DNA from: Bolinopsis microptera
Taxonomy: Eukaryota > Ctenophora > Tentaculata > Lobata > Bolinopsidae
Reading direction: 5' to 3'
Assembly: GCF_026151205.1 (NCBI RefSeq)
Contig: NC_087081.1
Coordinates: 8,613,246-8,677,245, forward strand
Length of the DNA: 64,000 bases
Numbering within the stretch: the first letter of the stretch is position 1; every line of letters begins with the position of its first letter. Below the pieces are notes generated by a model. It saw only the letters and a list, made by a program, of their open reading frames with translations, did no database searches and had not been told where the DNA came from. This document shows positions 35,128 through 47,400 of the stretch, piece by piece. The position numbers were made by a program, and so were the translations under genes.

Positions 35128-38100
35128 ACAACTAAAAACAACGGAAGTCTTCATATCTGTCAAATGAATGTCAGTGGGCTATCAAACAGGTCTATTACAG
35201 CAATTGATAGATTCAACTTTAAGTTCAAAAATGACATTGTGGCTCTACAAGAAACTCTACTGGATAACTCCAGACCCCACTTAAATACCTTTCATAATCT
35301 GGATACATTTTCGGTAAACAATAGCAGAGGAGTGTCCACCAGTGTTTCCCCCAGGCTTGTCCCACAACAAATCAGTGAACTTCAAGATACAACCACTGAT
35401 GCACTCTGGATCACTGTTAGGTACAATTCAACGGTAGTAATGATTGGTAATGTATATGTAAACCACTCCCTAACTTCTACAAACAACCTGAGCTCAGCAC
35501 TTACCAACATCACAAAAGCTCTCCAATACTGCTCCAAGTTCAAAATCAAAGATGTAATAATAATTGGTGACTTCAACAGTAGGCACATCTCCTGGGGAGA
35601 TATCATCACAACCGACCGTGGAAGACAGCTGGATTCATTCATCGCTCAGCATAATCTGACATGCATCACTCCGAACACCAATACATTCGTCTCCCATAAT
35701 GGTGGGAGTATCATTGACCTTGCTTTGTTGAAGGGTAAAGTATGTAGGCTATACCAATCGTCCAGCATTGACAGTGAAAGTGAACTCTTCACAGGTGCTC
35801 CAAATAGAGGTCACTTACCAATCATCCACCAATTCTGTCATGCACAAACTGCTCAATCTGCATCTCCTCTTCTCTACTGGGACATTGATAAAACAGACTG
35901 GAATGCTTGGTGTGGATCACTTAACAGGGCCCTTCTCCTTGGCATAACTGGCAGGATCAACTCTTACATAGACCCTCTAAAGCTGTGGCAAGACTTTAAA
36001 AACATTTTATCTGCGATTGGTAATGAATGGATTCCTCTCAAGAAAGTCAGTACCCACTCAAAACCTTTCTGGAACTCTCTCCTTACAGACCTTTCACGAA
36101 CTCTTCAAGCTGCGCAGGAAACCATGAAAACCAGCTACACACCGTATAACGTCTCCCTCCACAAACAAGCAAAGGAGGAGTTTTCTAATACCTTGATATC
36201 CGAAAAAAACAAATGGATTCATCAGCAACTGGAAAATCTCAATGTTGCTCAGTCTCAAATATTCTGGAAAAATTATAAGAAGACATTGACCAATAAGCCT
36301 AACGAGTACATGGGAAATCTTATGGATGGTGGTATCCTCCACTCTGACAGAACTCAGAAAGAAAACATCTTGTACAAATCATTCTTCTCGGGTGAACACA
36401 TGAATGGATGCAGTTTTGATCATGTCTTCGAACAAGAAATCAATAGCTGCTATGACAACATTATATCGACTCAGTTCCCTACCGACCAATTAGATCACAT
36501 CATTAATGATCATCTGAATGGGAAAATAGGTCTAGAGGAAGTTACTTTAGCACTGAAGGCTCAAAATAGCAATGCCAAAAGTTTTGACACTGATAATCTT
36601 CACCCAAAAATCCTGAAACATCTGCCTGTGTCAGCTCTTCGGATTCTAACAAAACTATATGACCTTGTCCTTGAAACTGGTGTATGGGTCTGGGAGGTAT
36701 CCAATGTCACTTTCATCAAAAAGGATGGGAAGGATAACTACATGAACCCCTCTGCTTATAGACCAATATCGATATCATCATATGTTGGAAAGCTGCTAGA
36801 AAAGATCTTGGAACGAAGAATAAAGCTCCATTGCGAACTAGAGGGCTTACTCGACGAAGAGCAAGAAGGCTTTAGACCTCAAAGAAATACTGCAAGGTAT
36901 CTTTATAAATTAGTAGCTACTCTAGATGAATGCAAGAGGAAAAAACTCACTACTTTCCTACTATGCATCGATTTTAGCAAAGCATTTGATAGTGTATGGG
37001 TGAAAGGCCTGATTTTCAAGCTCAGCAAATACCAAATACAAGGGAACATTTTGCGGATAATAAATAACTTCCTGTTATCCCGCAAAGTACGGCTGAGGGT
37101 TAACAACAGTCTCGGATTTCAACGCTCATGTGGATGGTTTGGGCTTCCCCAAGGCTCTGTCCTTGCACCCCTGCTATTTATCCTCTACATCTCGGATATG
37201 TTATGCAAGGACCAGCTGCCACTGGAATGCAGCTCTAACTCAAGCCTCTTCAAATATGCTGATGATGGAAGCATAGCAGTCTCTCACATAGATCCTATAT
37301 GTGCTCATCGAATTATGCAGTTGATGTGCAAGTACCTTCATGTCTGGTGCAGTAAGTGGAAACTTATCCCAAACTGCGACAAAAACAAGACCGAGTGTAT
37401 TATGATCACACCAACATCCTCATCTGGACCTGATGTCACAGCCTTTGGACCACTCATTATCGGCAATAGACCCATAACATATACATGTCAATCAACTGTT
37501 CTTGGACTGAGGATAGACGACAAACTTACCTTCAAGAGTCACGCAAAATTTAAATTGAAACAATGCTGGTTTGCCTGGTACAGGATCACTCAAAACTCCA
37601 CCCGCCACAGAGGCCTGAATGCAAGCTCACTCAAAATGCTCTTCAAAACAGTAGTACTCACAAAACTTCTATATGCTGCTCCAATATGGCTAAAAGATAA
37701 CCTAGACACTTTCAAAGACTTCTATGCCAGGGTCCTCTTGAAAATAAGTGGATCCACTCACCATCCTCCCAAAGATTTGACATCTGTCGCGCTTGGAATT
37801 CCACCCCTTGAGATATCCTACAAGATGATCACCATAAAATTCATAATAAAAGCACTTACAAGTGACCCATTTATGCAAGGACTCATCTTACAGCTAGAGG
37901 AGGCAAAGGCCCATCGATATCAGCACCATATTGATGAGATACGTAAGTTCCTAACGTGGAAAAGGGGGTCCAACGAGCTCAATAGAAGCAGAATAGACCT
38001 TCTGACTAGTGTCCACAACGGTGTTGTCAGCTACTCAAAAGACGAAATAACCCGCTTTATGGACTTCACTTGGAATAAACATCTCCTACTGAACCCTAGA

Positions 38101-38990
38101 ATTAATCCGGGTGAGATACTGGATAACATCGATAAGAGGAGCAAAAAGTTGTTTCCTCGCTATTCAAGCAGGAGCACAGACACTAAAGTAATGTCTCTCT
38201 TGCATGGCCATGACATCACCTTCACAGCATTCAAGGCAAGGGTTGCCAACAACTGCGACCCTCAGTGTCCGAATTGTCAGATGTTGGACAACAATTACCA
38301 TCGAATCTTCTCTTGTCCACTGTACCGCTGTTCCTACAGAGAAACCATTCAAGTGCACTCCACTAGTGACCAACCATGCTGGTCTATCTTAAGAGATGGT
38401 AGTGATGGCAGCATCACTGCCTTCCGATCTTTAGCACAGATCGCCATCGATGAACTATCATAGAATTGATACTTATACTTATAGTGCTCCTTCACCTCCA
38501 TCCCCCTTCATGTCCTACATCTCCTTATGACATCACTCCCCCTTCAGCCTCTACTACTCCTTTACTACTCCATCTACTGCCTCATCTTCTGGACATCATT
38601 ATCTTCTAGTTTAGTTGAGAATTCTCAACACCCACTTCCAAGTCGAGTACTCTCGACCCACTTAGTCCACATACCTTGCAAACTTACAGCAGGGTATTTG
38701 TAATGGTCTAAGTCCCTAATACACGCCAAAGATGGTTCCTCTATACTCAACCGTAGGAGAAGAGAATTAGGTGACTGTATTTTGTTCTAATGTTGATATT
38801 AATATAAGTATGTTCTAGTTGTTACTCCTTTTGTTTTAACGTTTTTATGGTACTCTCCTTAAATTATTTCAATGCAGTCACTCAGATGATTTTTAAATCA
38901 GGACACTTAAATAAAGACACATACTCTGCCCACAATAAGGGGCCATAATTTTAAATTATGTAACAGTATAGAATTATTATTATTATTATT
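35128..38990 (+). mobile_element. Non-LTR retrotransposon, 5'-truncated, recent insertion
   Basis: The second reading frame is open throughout. The element ends in a short (ATT)n tail. ATCTAAGAAA occurs at 35118-35127 and again at 38991-39000, a 10-11-bp target duplication. The 5' junction falls inside the coding frame (codons read on upstream of the first Met), so the 5' UTR and any first ORF were lost at insertion. Intact frame and duplications suggest a young event. Confidence 0.85.
35164..38463 (+). CDS. Non-LTR retrotransposon ORF2: AP-type endonuclease, reverse transcriptase, C-terminal zinc knuckle
   Basis: Open frame of 1099 residues. The N-terminal quarter is an apurinic-endonuclease-like (EEP) domain: QETLL near residue 30, IIIGDFNSRHISWGD at about 136-150, and a late NRGHLPI with the catalytic His. 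The reverse transcriptase has AYRPISISS, FLLCIDFSKAFDSVW, GLPQGSVLAPLLFILYISD and the catalytic FKYADDGS. Near the C-terminus CPNCQMLDNNYHRIFSC is a C-x2-C-x8-H-x4-C zinc knuckle. This order fits the Jockey/CR1/I group. It copies its RNA into DNA at a nicked target. No RNase H domain was recognised. Confidence 0.93.
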   Translation: MNVSGLSNRSITAIDRFNFKFKNDIVALQETLLDNSRPHLNTFHNLDTFSVNNSRGVSTSVSPRLVPQQISELQDTTTDALWITVRYNSTVVMIGNVYVNHSLTSTNNLSSALTNITKALQYCSKFKIKDVIIIGDFNSRHISWGDIITTDRGRQLDSFIAQHNLTCITPNTNTFVSHNGGSIIDLALLKGKVCRLYQSSSIDSESELFTGAPNRGHLPIIHQFCHAQTAQSASPLLYWDIDKTDWNAWCGSLNRALLLGITGRINSYIDPLKLWQDFKNILSAIGNEWIPLKKVSTHSKPFWNSLLTDLSRTLQAAQETMKTSYTPYNVSLHKQAKEEFSNTLISEKNKWIHQQLENLNVAQSQIFWKNYKKTLTNKPNEYMGNLMDGGILHSDRTQKENILYKSFFSGEHMNGCSFDHVFEQEINSCYDNIISTQFPTDQLDHIINDHLNGKIGLEEVTLALKAQNSNAKSFDTDNLHPKILKHLPVSALRILTKLYDLVLETGVWVWEVSNVTFIKKDGKDNYMNPSAYRPISISSYVGKLLEKILERRIKLHCELEGLLDEEQEGFRPQRNTARYLYKLVATLDECKRKKLTTFLLCIDFSKAFDSVWVKGLIFKLSKYQIQGNILRIINNFLLSRKVRLRVNNSLGFQRSCGWFGLPQGSVLAPLLFILYISDMLCKDQLPLECSSNSSLFKYADDGSIAVSHIDPICAHRIMQLMCKYLHVWCSKWKLIPNCDKNKTECIMITPTSSSGPDVTAFGPLIIGNRPITYTCQSTVLGLRIDDKLTFKSHAKFKLKQCWFAWYRITQNSTRHRGLNASSLKMLFKTVVLTKLLYAAPIWLKDNLDTFKDFYARVLLKISGSTHHPPKDLTSVALGIPPLEISYKMITIKFIIKALTSDPFMQGLILQLEEAKAHRYQHHIDEIRKFLTWKRGSNELNRSRIDLLTSVHNGVVSYSKDEITRFMDFTWNKHLLLNPRINPGEILDNIDKRSKKLFPRYSSRSTDTKVMSLLHGHDITFTAFKARVANNCDPQCPNCQMLDNNYHRIFSCPLYRCSYRETIQVHSTSDQPCWSILRDGSDGSITAFRSLAQIAIDELS

Positions 38991-39074
38991 ATCTAAGAAA
39001 GTATTCTCTAGCCAAAGGGCTCAATATTTAAATCTAAATCTTCAATATCGAAATAAATGTTGTCTTTAATACCT

Positions 39075-39586
39075 CAAAGCGCACGAAAGATTCCATCTTT
39101 TGTGCAAGCTTTTTAATCAACCGTTGCGCTTCGAGTTTCGACTCCCATGCCTGCTGTTGTGGAGAAAACTAAAGGTGTAAAGGAAGCTTTTTCCACTTCT
39201 ATGACCCTTGCATTATATGCTCTTTTCTTCTCAGTCTCGTGAGCCAAATACATCATATGAATTGGTTAAGCTACGTTGGTTGGAGCAGGAGCGTGAAACA
39301 CTCTTACGTCGAAAAATGATCTTTCAAACGCATTCCGAACTGATCTTGCTGGTATATCTAGTCGGGCTTGATCTCCAGTTACTGTACCTCGTGGTAACTG
39401 CATGCCACTGACTGGAAGAAGGGGGGGCTCTGTCTGAACGTCTTTGCATTCGACTGTCCGCATGATATTAGCTATTGTATCTCGAAGTGAGTTGTGCCTC
39501 AAGGTCACATAACCCCCAAGTTTACACGTGAGGGCATGGTTTGCGGAGTATTTACACTTTACAACAATTTTAGATAGAGTACACAC
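39075..39586 (-). pseudogene. Degraded retroelement-associated protein fragment
   Basis: The minus strand reads NHALTCKLGGYVTLRHNSLR, DVQTEPPLLPVSG, DQARLDIPARSV and FFDVRVFHAPAP. After a break it continues as EEKRAYNARVIEVEKASFTP and LVFSTTAGMG. I recognise this order (HAL.C..GG...RHN, DVRVFNP.A, EK.R.YN.RV..VE.GSFTPLVF) from multicopy mobile-element-associated proteins in cnidarian and other invertebrate genomes. In-frame stops and a frameshift between blocks show decay. Class assignment from memory, so moderate confidence. Confidence 0.6.
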
Positions 39587-40066
39587 TACTAAATATTACA
39601 CTCAACATATTACAACAATCCTGAAGTAGCTAGGCTTTTATCAAGAAATCGGGCATTCTGCGTACGGACGAGCTCATGAAAATGCAAATACAGTAAAGTA
39701 CGCGGCACCCCTCAAAATTGTTTCCCAAATTTTTAGTACTGTAATACGGCCAACGGTGCAAGTTTAAAATTATATTTCTACCGAAAACACATTTAATCTA
39801 ATGCATATAAAATATTTCTATGCTATAACATATAATTTGTTTGGTTTGCACTAATTGTTGGCGTTTTGCGATTACTATTAGACAGGGGATTGTTGAAATC
39901 ATTTTTGAGACACCTCGATTAACAATATAAAGCTCTTTACGCTTTTGTCCTAGCTTCACGAAAAAATATGTCAGTATCGTTTCGAGTTTGTTTTAAAATA
40001 GTATTACAAACTTTATAAAGCGCGCCTATCTAGTTTATGCGCGGCACTCTTTTCGAGCTTCTTGCA

Positions 40067-40377
40067 TTTTAACGGGTGATACTCGTAAAATATCTGTTCC
40101 ATATATTTCAGCGCGCGTCCTGGTAGGTTGTAAACCTACAACTTGCATTCTCTTCTTATATTAATTCTTTTTATGTTAAGGAAACAAAGCTAGAGACTAG
40201 CAACTTAAATATTAATATAATGCCGGGCAGCGCTTAGCTGAGGCCTTAGCTGTAAATTATATAGTATAAAGGATTGAAGACAAATATAACAAACTGTTTT
40301 AATTTTTAAGTAGGTTTATAACCTACCAGGGCGCGCGCCGAGTTGAAACAAATATTTCACAATTATCACCCATTACC
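40067..40377. mobile_element. Inverted-repeat element with GGGTGATA-type ends
   Basis: GGGTGATACTCGTAAAATAT at the left pairs loosely with the AATTATCACCC right end. GCGCGTCCTGGTAGGTTGTA and its imperfect inverse occur inside each end. The left end is nearly identical to about 21558-21645 inside the large foldback element. Confidence 0.6.
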
Positions 40378-40716
40378 TGGGGACCTCAGGCTATCGTGTT
40401 CATAAACATAAAGATTTAGAATATTATAGATTATGCGGAATGACAGGCTGAGCGCGGCTTAGTAACACGTACACATGTCTACAAAGTATCAAATCACTAT
40501 ATGAAAAAAACCTGCACTACGTGGGTTTGGTTATCAACTGCATTGTAGCAGTTCAATAGTACTCAATACTCGAAGATTAGGAAACACTCAAGTTAATAAA
40601 CTCGATCTTTAATTTTATTTATTTATTAAGTCTTACTGGGCCGCGCTCAGCCCGTCATTCCACCGAATCTATATTATATGTTTATGAACGTAATAGCCTG
40701 AGGTCCCCAGGTGAAT
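40378..40716. mobile_element. Foldback MITE, same family as 1145-1252
   Basis: The arms CCTGGGGACCTCAGGCTA (left) and TAGCCTGAGGTCCCCAGG (right) are exact inverses. Both continue into GCGGAATGACAGGCTGAGCG-type sequence, with a 190-bp loop. Confidence 0.75.
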
Positions 40717-41453
40717 TAAGTCTTACTAACTCCTCAATTAAATTTTCTAAACAATAAACGGATGATGTAATTTTAACTCAGAGGATTTTTAAAACAATCA
40801 CTGTTTTCATTACAGGCCAAAAACACACCAATTGAAGATATGGAAAATGAACAGGCTGGCGTTGTCCAGTCAGCCAAATACATGCTAGTGATGCTCAAAT
40901 TTGGTTTGATAGGGCAATCTACTAAAAATGAGAGCACGGTTTTTCTGACTAGGCAAACTGTAAACCGATATGGAAATGCTGACTGAAAAAGACTATTCAG
41001 TCTGGCTGACAGAGCAGCAAAGGTTCCATAGATTGGAGATTACAAAACTAAGTTGGTTTAAACTATATATAGCTCCAGAAGAGATAGAAATGACGAGACT
41101 GACATGAAAGTGGGTGTACTGAAGCATATGCTCAATTATTGTATATTCTTCATAAAGATCTATCAAGTTCCGGTAATGGTCAAAAGAGTCTAAGCCATAT
41201 CATATCCTCACAAAACACAGCTTTAGCTTATTATTTATCTGAAAATCATGCCTGTTTCCTGAGACCATTGTAATGATCCATTATAGATCAATGAGTTAGC
41301 TCCAACTCAACGATCGCCACCATATAACAAGAATTGTTATCCATTACAATACCGAGCTTTGAAATGTAAATATAACAGATGTTCTGTTTTAATACTATCT
41401 GTTCATATTTGTAGGCATGTTGACCCTGTGGCAGAATTAGCTATGGTCTGTCA

Positions 41454-41499
41454 ATGATGATGCTGCTCATTCTGATACCATGGCTCTGTAATTTTGCAG
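41454..41499 (+). CDS. IgSF gene, exon 1 (signal peptide)
   Basis: Starts at the first of three tandem ATG codons and encodes MMMLLILIPWLCNFA plus one base (phase 1). A hydrophobic leader on its own exon with a phase-1 intron is typical of IgSF genes. Confidence 0.8.
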
Positions 41500-44400
41500 G
41501 TAAAATTATCGTTTAGTTTATCCATCATGCAACTCTTTAATACATTCCATTAAACTAGAACAGATTTTATAATCACTTCTGATGAAGATCACTAATTTTC
41601 ATCTTCAATCAGAGGGACAGTACCTCAGTGTGATTCCAGTCCTAGAAGAAGTTGTCGCTCTAAGAGAGGGACAAACAGTCACCCTATCAGCCACACTAGA
41701 CCACAGTTCCACTGTTACCATCTCTAAGTTTGATTTTTCATGGACCAAGGTAATTTTAGAATTAAACTTGTAATCTACAAGAGTTTTTATTCACACTGAA
41801 ATTTTTACCTTGACATGTCTTCCTTAAATTTTGTAAAGATAATACATGTTCAGACATCCGGCAGCTTGCCATCTGATGCTCAGTTTATCTTCACTGGTAC
41901 CTCATCTCAACTGATAATCAACAGGTTTGTCGTTTATCTGAAAACAGAAACTTCTGGGATAGTTACTAAGTTGTTCTTTTCAGAAGAATATCGTAGTTCC
42001 ACCGAAAAGTCGTTAATAATGCCGCTGTACATTAAATTATAAAAGAAACTTTGCCAAAATTTAATTGATAAGATGTCACATCACATGATTTTGCTTCTCT
42101 AATGGTTAGGTCATAATTGGTAAATATACCGCATTTACTTGGAGCCAAAGGCCAAAGCATCAGCTATTATATTGTTTACCATATATATAATACTTAAATA
42201 CCCCTTTCTATACTTGAATACCGCAATAATTACTTGATGATCATACACAACATAATAATAGGAATACATTAATATGCTATGCCTTATCCAAAACATAACT
42301 TATCTGAACACCTCAATACCAGAGTAAAGATAGAGGATGAGGGTGAGTACAGTGTGACAGTGAGAGGGAGGAGGAATGATGGAGGTTACATTGACAAGAG
42401 TGCTGAAATTATTCTCACTTTATTAGGTTTGTTTAGTGAAACTCACAGTAATAATCTTTTTGTTGTGAGTTTTCAATCTTTATTTCGTGATAATACGTTT
42501 GTGGTCATCCCATATGTGCTTATAATAACAGCTGATAAAATGATGAGGTATCACTTTATTTTTAATATCTTAATTGCAGCTCCTCCGATATTGATAGGTT
42601 GGGTCTTCAATAAATGGGAGTTAAATTAAAATTTGTTTTCCATTTTGAAAATATCTTTATCAAATATAAACCGACTTCTAGAACCTCAGAAGATGAATTA
42701 ATGACAATATTCTCCTAGGACAGATAAAGATAGAACCAGAGTTCCCTGTAAAGTCTGTGATATGTTGCGGAGCTGTTGTTACTTTATCTGTCACAATCAA
42801 CCGTGAGACAACAAATTGATCAATCAAAATTTTAATTTTTTGATGAGTAAATGTGTAAATCGTATTTTTTCCATGTCAGGAAACAAACTGTGGAGTTATT
42901 AGTTACGCTCACATTCAATTAATTGATTAAATATTGTAATAACCGAAGAGCAAAAGGAGCAACCTATGCTAAACCGTTATCCTCGGTGGCATATCCACAG
43001 AACGGTCCAAATCTAATTGCCACCGTTATTCTCAACCTGAATCTCAATCTTTGGTTACTCACAGCAATACAGTCTGTATAGTTTGTGTGATGTTGATAAG
43101 ATTTGAGTGATATCACTTTACCAAACGTTCAAGTGAGGCCCCGGCCAGCTTCAGTGTCGACAGGTGTGGTAATGTTTAGCGTACAGATTGACAGTAAAAC
43201 GATCACATGCTCTAAAATGATCACGTGCTCTAAAACACTAATAATAGGGTGTAAACGCGTCTTTAGTGAGGGTCTTCTCTCGCCGTGTGTCCCAAATGTG
43301 AATTATATTCTTGTGAAAATCTTGTCATGTACCATTTACTGCAGACGGGAGATATGTTTGTATTTTATCGATATAATACGGAAGGTATTTTACAATTTCG
43401 GAGTATTAAATCCAGACCAACTTGGGACTTCAAACTAAGAGACGCTTAGCCGTGAAATTTGATCCAAATTGGTTCAAGCCTTTCCGAGGTTGACATTACC
43501 TTTTAGTTTAGAAAAGGGTCGATCATCAGTCGCAAAAACCGGACTATCAAATTGTGCTGAAATTTTCAAAAGCGGTTAAAATCGAGTCATAATAGAGGTC
43601 AGTATAACAAAAGGTTTGAGCAGCGAATATTTGATGCGGGGGTCAACCAAATGAACTACAATTAAAGACTGTTCCTATCAAATTAATTAAGTTCTAAAGA
43701 AATTTCAATGAGCGAGCGGGAGTAAGTAATTGACTGAAAGCCGCCATTGCCTCTGCATTATAAGGTCAATTGACGTTTGAAATTGTGGCTGACTACTACA
43801 TGCATGCATGACACCTTATCATATGACGACATCAGACCCCAGCTAGACAACATGTAACTCATCTCGTTATCGATCACGTGACACGTTACATGCCGTCTAG
43901 CGGGGTCTAATTAGCGGGGGTCTCTGCAAAGTGGGTGTACCGTGGAGATACACTGTGCTTCTGTAGTTACATTTTTACAATATTACACTGTAACGTTACA
44001 ACACTGTTACACTAGTAGTTATTAGGTTATTGTCTTTGTTACACCGTGTTTCAGAACAACATCCTAACTCTGATACTGTTCCAGGTGATGTTGAACCTGG
44101 TGATGTCAAGTGGACCAGGGAGGATTCAAACTGGAAAGCAGACAGGTTCTCTTTCTTTTACCTTCAAACACACAGTACTTGTTTCTACAGCTTATTTTAC
44201 TACTTACGTATATGGTTCACGAAAAACAGTTGCTAGTTCTGTGTTTCACATTTTCATTATAATCATCGTGGTATGATTACTATGATAGATACTTAATTAA
44301 ACCATGTCGTTAAAACCATCTTTATTTGGGCAACACACACAATCGCAATTACAATTTGTTAGCACCCCACACTCTCTCGAGTATTTTAAAGATAGGTTTG

Positions 44401-47400
44401 AAGTGAGAATTTCACTAATATTCACTATATAACGTATCACATCTTACAGATACCTTCCAAGCTCTCAAAACTTGGAGCTGATAATATCAGATATCAGAGA
44501 ATCAGACTCAGGGACGTATGTAGTTGAGGTTACACGTGACAACTTCTCTGGATCCGCTGCCATACTTCTCCTTGTTCGAAGTGAGATAAAACAACTATCA
44601 CGTGACTGTCACGTGATAGTCACGTGACCTTACATTTACTTAAATTCGACATTAGAGCGATCAGTATATTATATCATATTCACAATTGGACGTAATGTAG
44701 CACTTTTACAATTAAATCTCTTGAAATAACTAACCAAACAATAAGAATAACCTCCAGAAAGACTTAAAATGTGTAATAAAATTAAACCTAAACCCCTGCA
44801 CAGGTAAACCAAAGATAACAGGAGAGGTGCTGGTTGAACGATCTGTTGGACAGAGTGTTTACCTGCAACTCACCTTCAATCCAGTGTTAGTTGTATATAC
44901 TGATAACACAGTTTGAGTTCCTGTTCCGAAGTTAGACTTAAAACCTTATCTTAGTCTTAAATCTAAATCCAACCTATAGTATGTGTACTTTCTGTGTATT
45001 GATGTTATTTGTTAATGCTAACAGGGTAAATATAGAGATTATTAAGTTATTAAGTTACTAAGTTATTAAGTTATTAAGTTACTTACTTAATTATTTGAGT
45101 TATTAAATTATTAAATTATTAAGTTATCAAGTTATTAAGTGACTTATCTAATTATTTAAGTTATTAAGTTATTAAGTTATTAAGTTACTTAATTAATTAT
45201 TATTAAGTTAATACTTACTGTGTACTGACTTTATGTGTTTACTCTTACAGGGTGGATCTAGAAGCGATTACTTGGTTTAAAGACAACAAGAAGATTGTAG
45301 ATAATCTCTCTTCAGATGGAACTCAGCTTCAAATAAACAACGTTAGAAGAACCTTGTTGTTAATTTCTTTGTATCGGATTTTTGTACCTTACTTAATCAA
45401 CAGAAACTTCTCTGAAAACTTGTGCCCGCTCGCAAATATCTTTTGCTTATATTTTACGATTTTGTCAATTGGTAACATCTTATAATTTGATTTACTATCA
45501 ATATCAATCTCACATAATTGATCAATTAATTCAGTTATATAATTGGTTTCTAATTAGTCAACAACACACCAGGTAAAAGTTGAAGACAGTGGGGTGTATA
45601 CTTGTATAGCAAGTAACAGTGTCGGGACTGGACAACATACCACACAGATAACAATTACAGGTTCTTATCAGCTGGATTTCTTATTTTATCAGTTGTTTAG
45701 AGTTTGAAATGTCTGATAATTCCGTATTATAGGCGACTCATAAAGTATGTTCACATCCGGATATTACAGTAATACTGCAGTTAGCTACTTCTTATCTTAT
45801 CTTAGGAATTAGACTTGTTATCTTCAGTTATACTTGTGGCATTTATAACGATATTAGTAAATCTGACTAATCCCATAATAAATCATCAATTCACACTTTT
45901 ATCATCTAACGTTAAACATAATAATATCTCCAATTGTTTCCAATAAAAATATCAACATAATATGATCATTAAAATGATTCCCATCACCATGGTGTTGTAG
46001 TAACCATGGCAACCCAGGTATCCCGATGCTAGAAATAACACCACTCAGCCAGCACGTGACACCCGGTGATAAGATGCAGATATATTGCAGGGTTACTCAG
46101 CGTGCCACTCTTAAATGGTATCTAAATGATATGGTTAGTGATCTCGCAAGGTAGCACCAAGGTAGCACCAGAACAGCATGCAGCGGTTCAGTGCTAAATC
46201 CCCTAAATCTCAACATGTTTGAAATTACCAGTCTACCGTATAATTTATCCGAAATTTCGTCTCTTTCGAATAATTACTTTTATTTTACAAATACATTACT
46301 CTGTAATCTGTTCCATTTAAAAACGTTCACCACGTACTCTAAAAATACCTGCCAGGAGCTTCCAAACAAGGTGCTACTACCACGTGTAAAAGTATACGGG
46401 TCCAACCCTTCCTACATCCTGATACTGAACTTTCTACCTAAGCATCAGGTATAATAGCTATCTCTACAATTATTCTATAACACTTGTGCTGGGCTCCATC
46501 TTTGATAGACATTTCTAGAATTATAATAACATTACGCTAATCTAACTGCGTATAATGCGATTACACTATTAATTGCACGAGGCGCAGCCGAGTGTAAATT
46601 GATACAATAATCGCACGAGGCGAAGCCGAGTTCGATTATTGCAGTTATTTCACGAGGCGCAGCCGAGTGCAATAACTGGTGTAATCGTATTATACATGCA
46701 GTTAGATTCGCGTATAACTCCACGCTTCTGGTGTTATATAATCGGTGAGATTAGTTTATAATCGCACGGACTGTGTTGTTAGCTGCTCTAAGACTAAAAA
46801 CAGTGAGATTATAAACAAATCGCACTGTTTTGAGAGCACTGAGCAACTCAAATGAACAGCGCACTCCAACCCTCCACTTCAACCCGAAACCTCCTTCGAG
46901 AAAAGAAGTGACGTCATCCGCCGACTCTCTCTCGATTGATTTGTAGTTATTTTGTACAATCTAGTAGCTCCACAAAAATGTCTGATAACCACCTCAACAG
47001 AGGGTCAAATACAGATAAGAAAAGTAAAAATAGGATAGCCGTCCGATGCTCAATGCTCCTGTTATGTGATTGGTCGGATCTGAGTCACGTGACATAACTC
47101 ATTGATTGCTATTGGCCGCTAGGATGGGATGGACCAAGAATCGGCCCGTCCCTATTATCTGCAGTTGTGATGGTTGTTTGAACGTTTTGCTTGCCTGCTG
47201 TGGATTTTCAGACCACCCAAGTATCACCCGTTAAACTTAAATCACCTCTGAAAGTTATTAATATATCACAGTATCTTACACAGTGCGAATATATATATAA
47301 TCGCACCGAATATGTTTTCGGTTGCTCTCAAAACAGTGCAATTAGTTTTGTAATTGCACTCCCTGGAAAAAACCGGTGCAATTATGAAAATAATAAGTGG

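Larger units (their letters stand above)
38464..41453. other. Retroelement tail and repeat-rich intergenic DNA before the IgSF gene
   Basis: Holds the 3' UTR of the retrotransposon, a degraded retroelement protein fragment on the minus strand and two inverted-repeat elements at 40067-40716. I see nothing supportable at 40717-41453, where the promoter and 5' UTR of the IgSF gene must lie. Confidence 0.5.
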
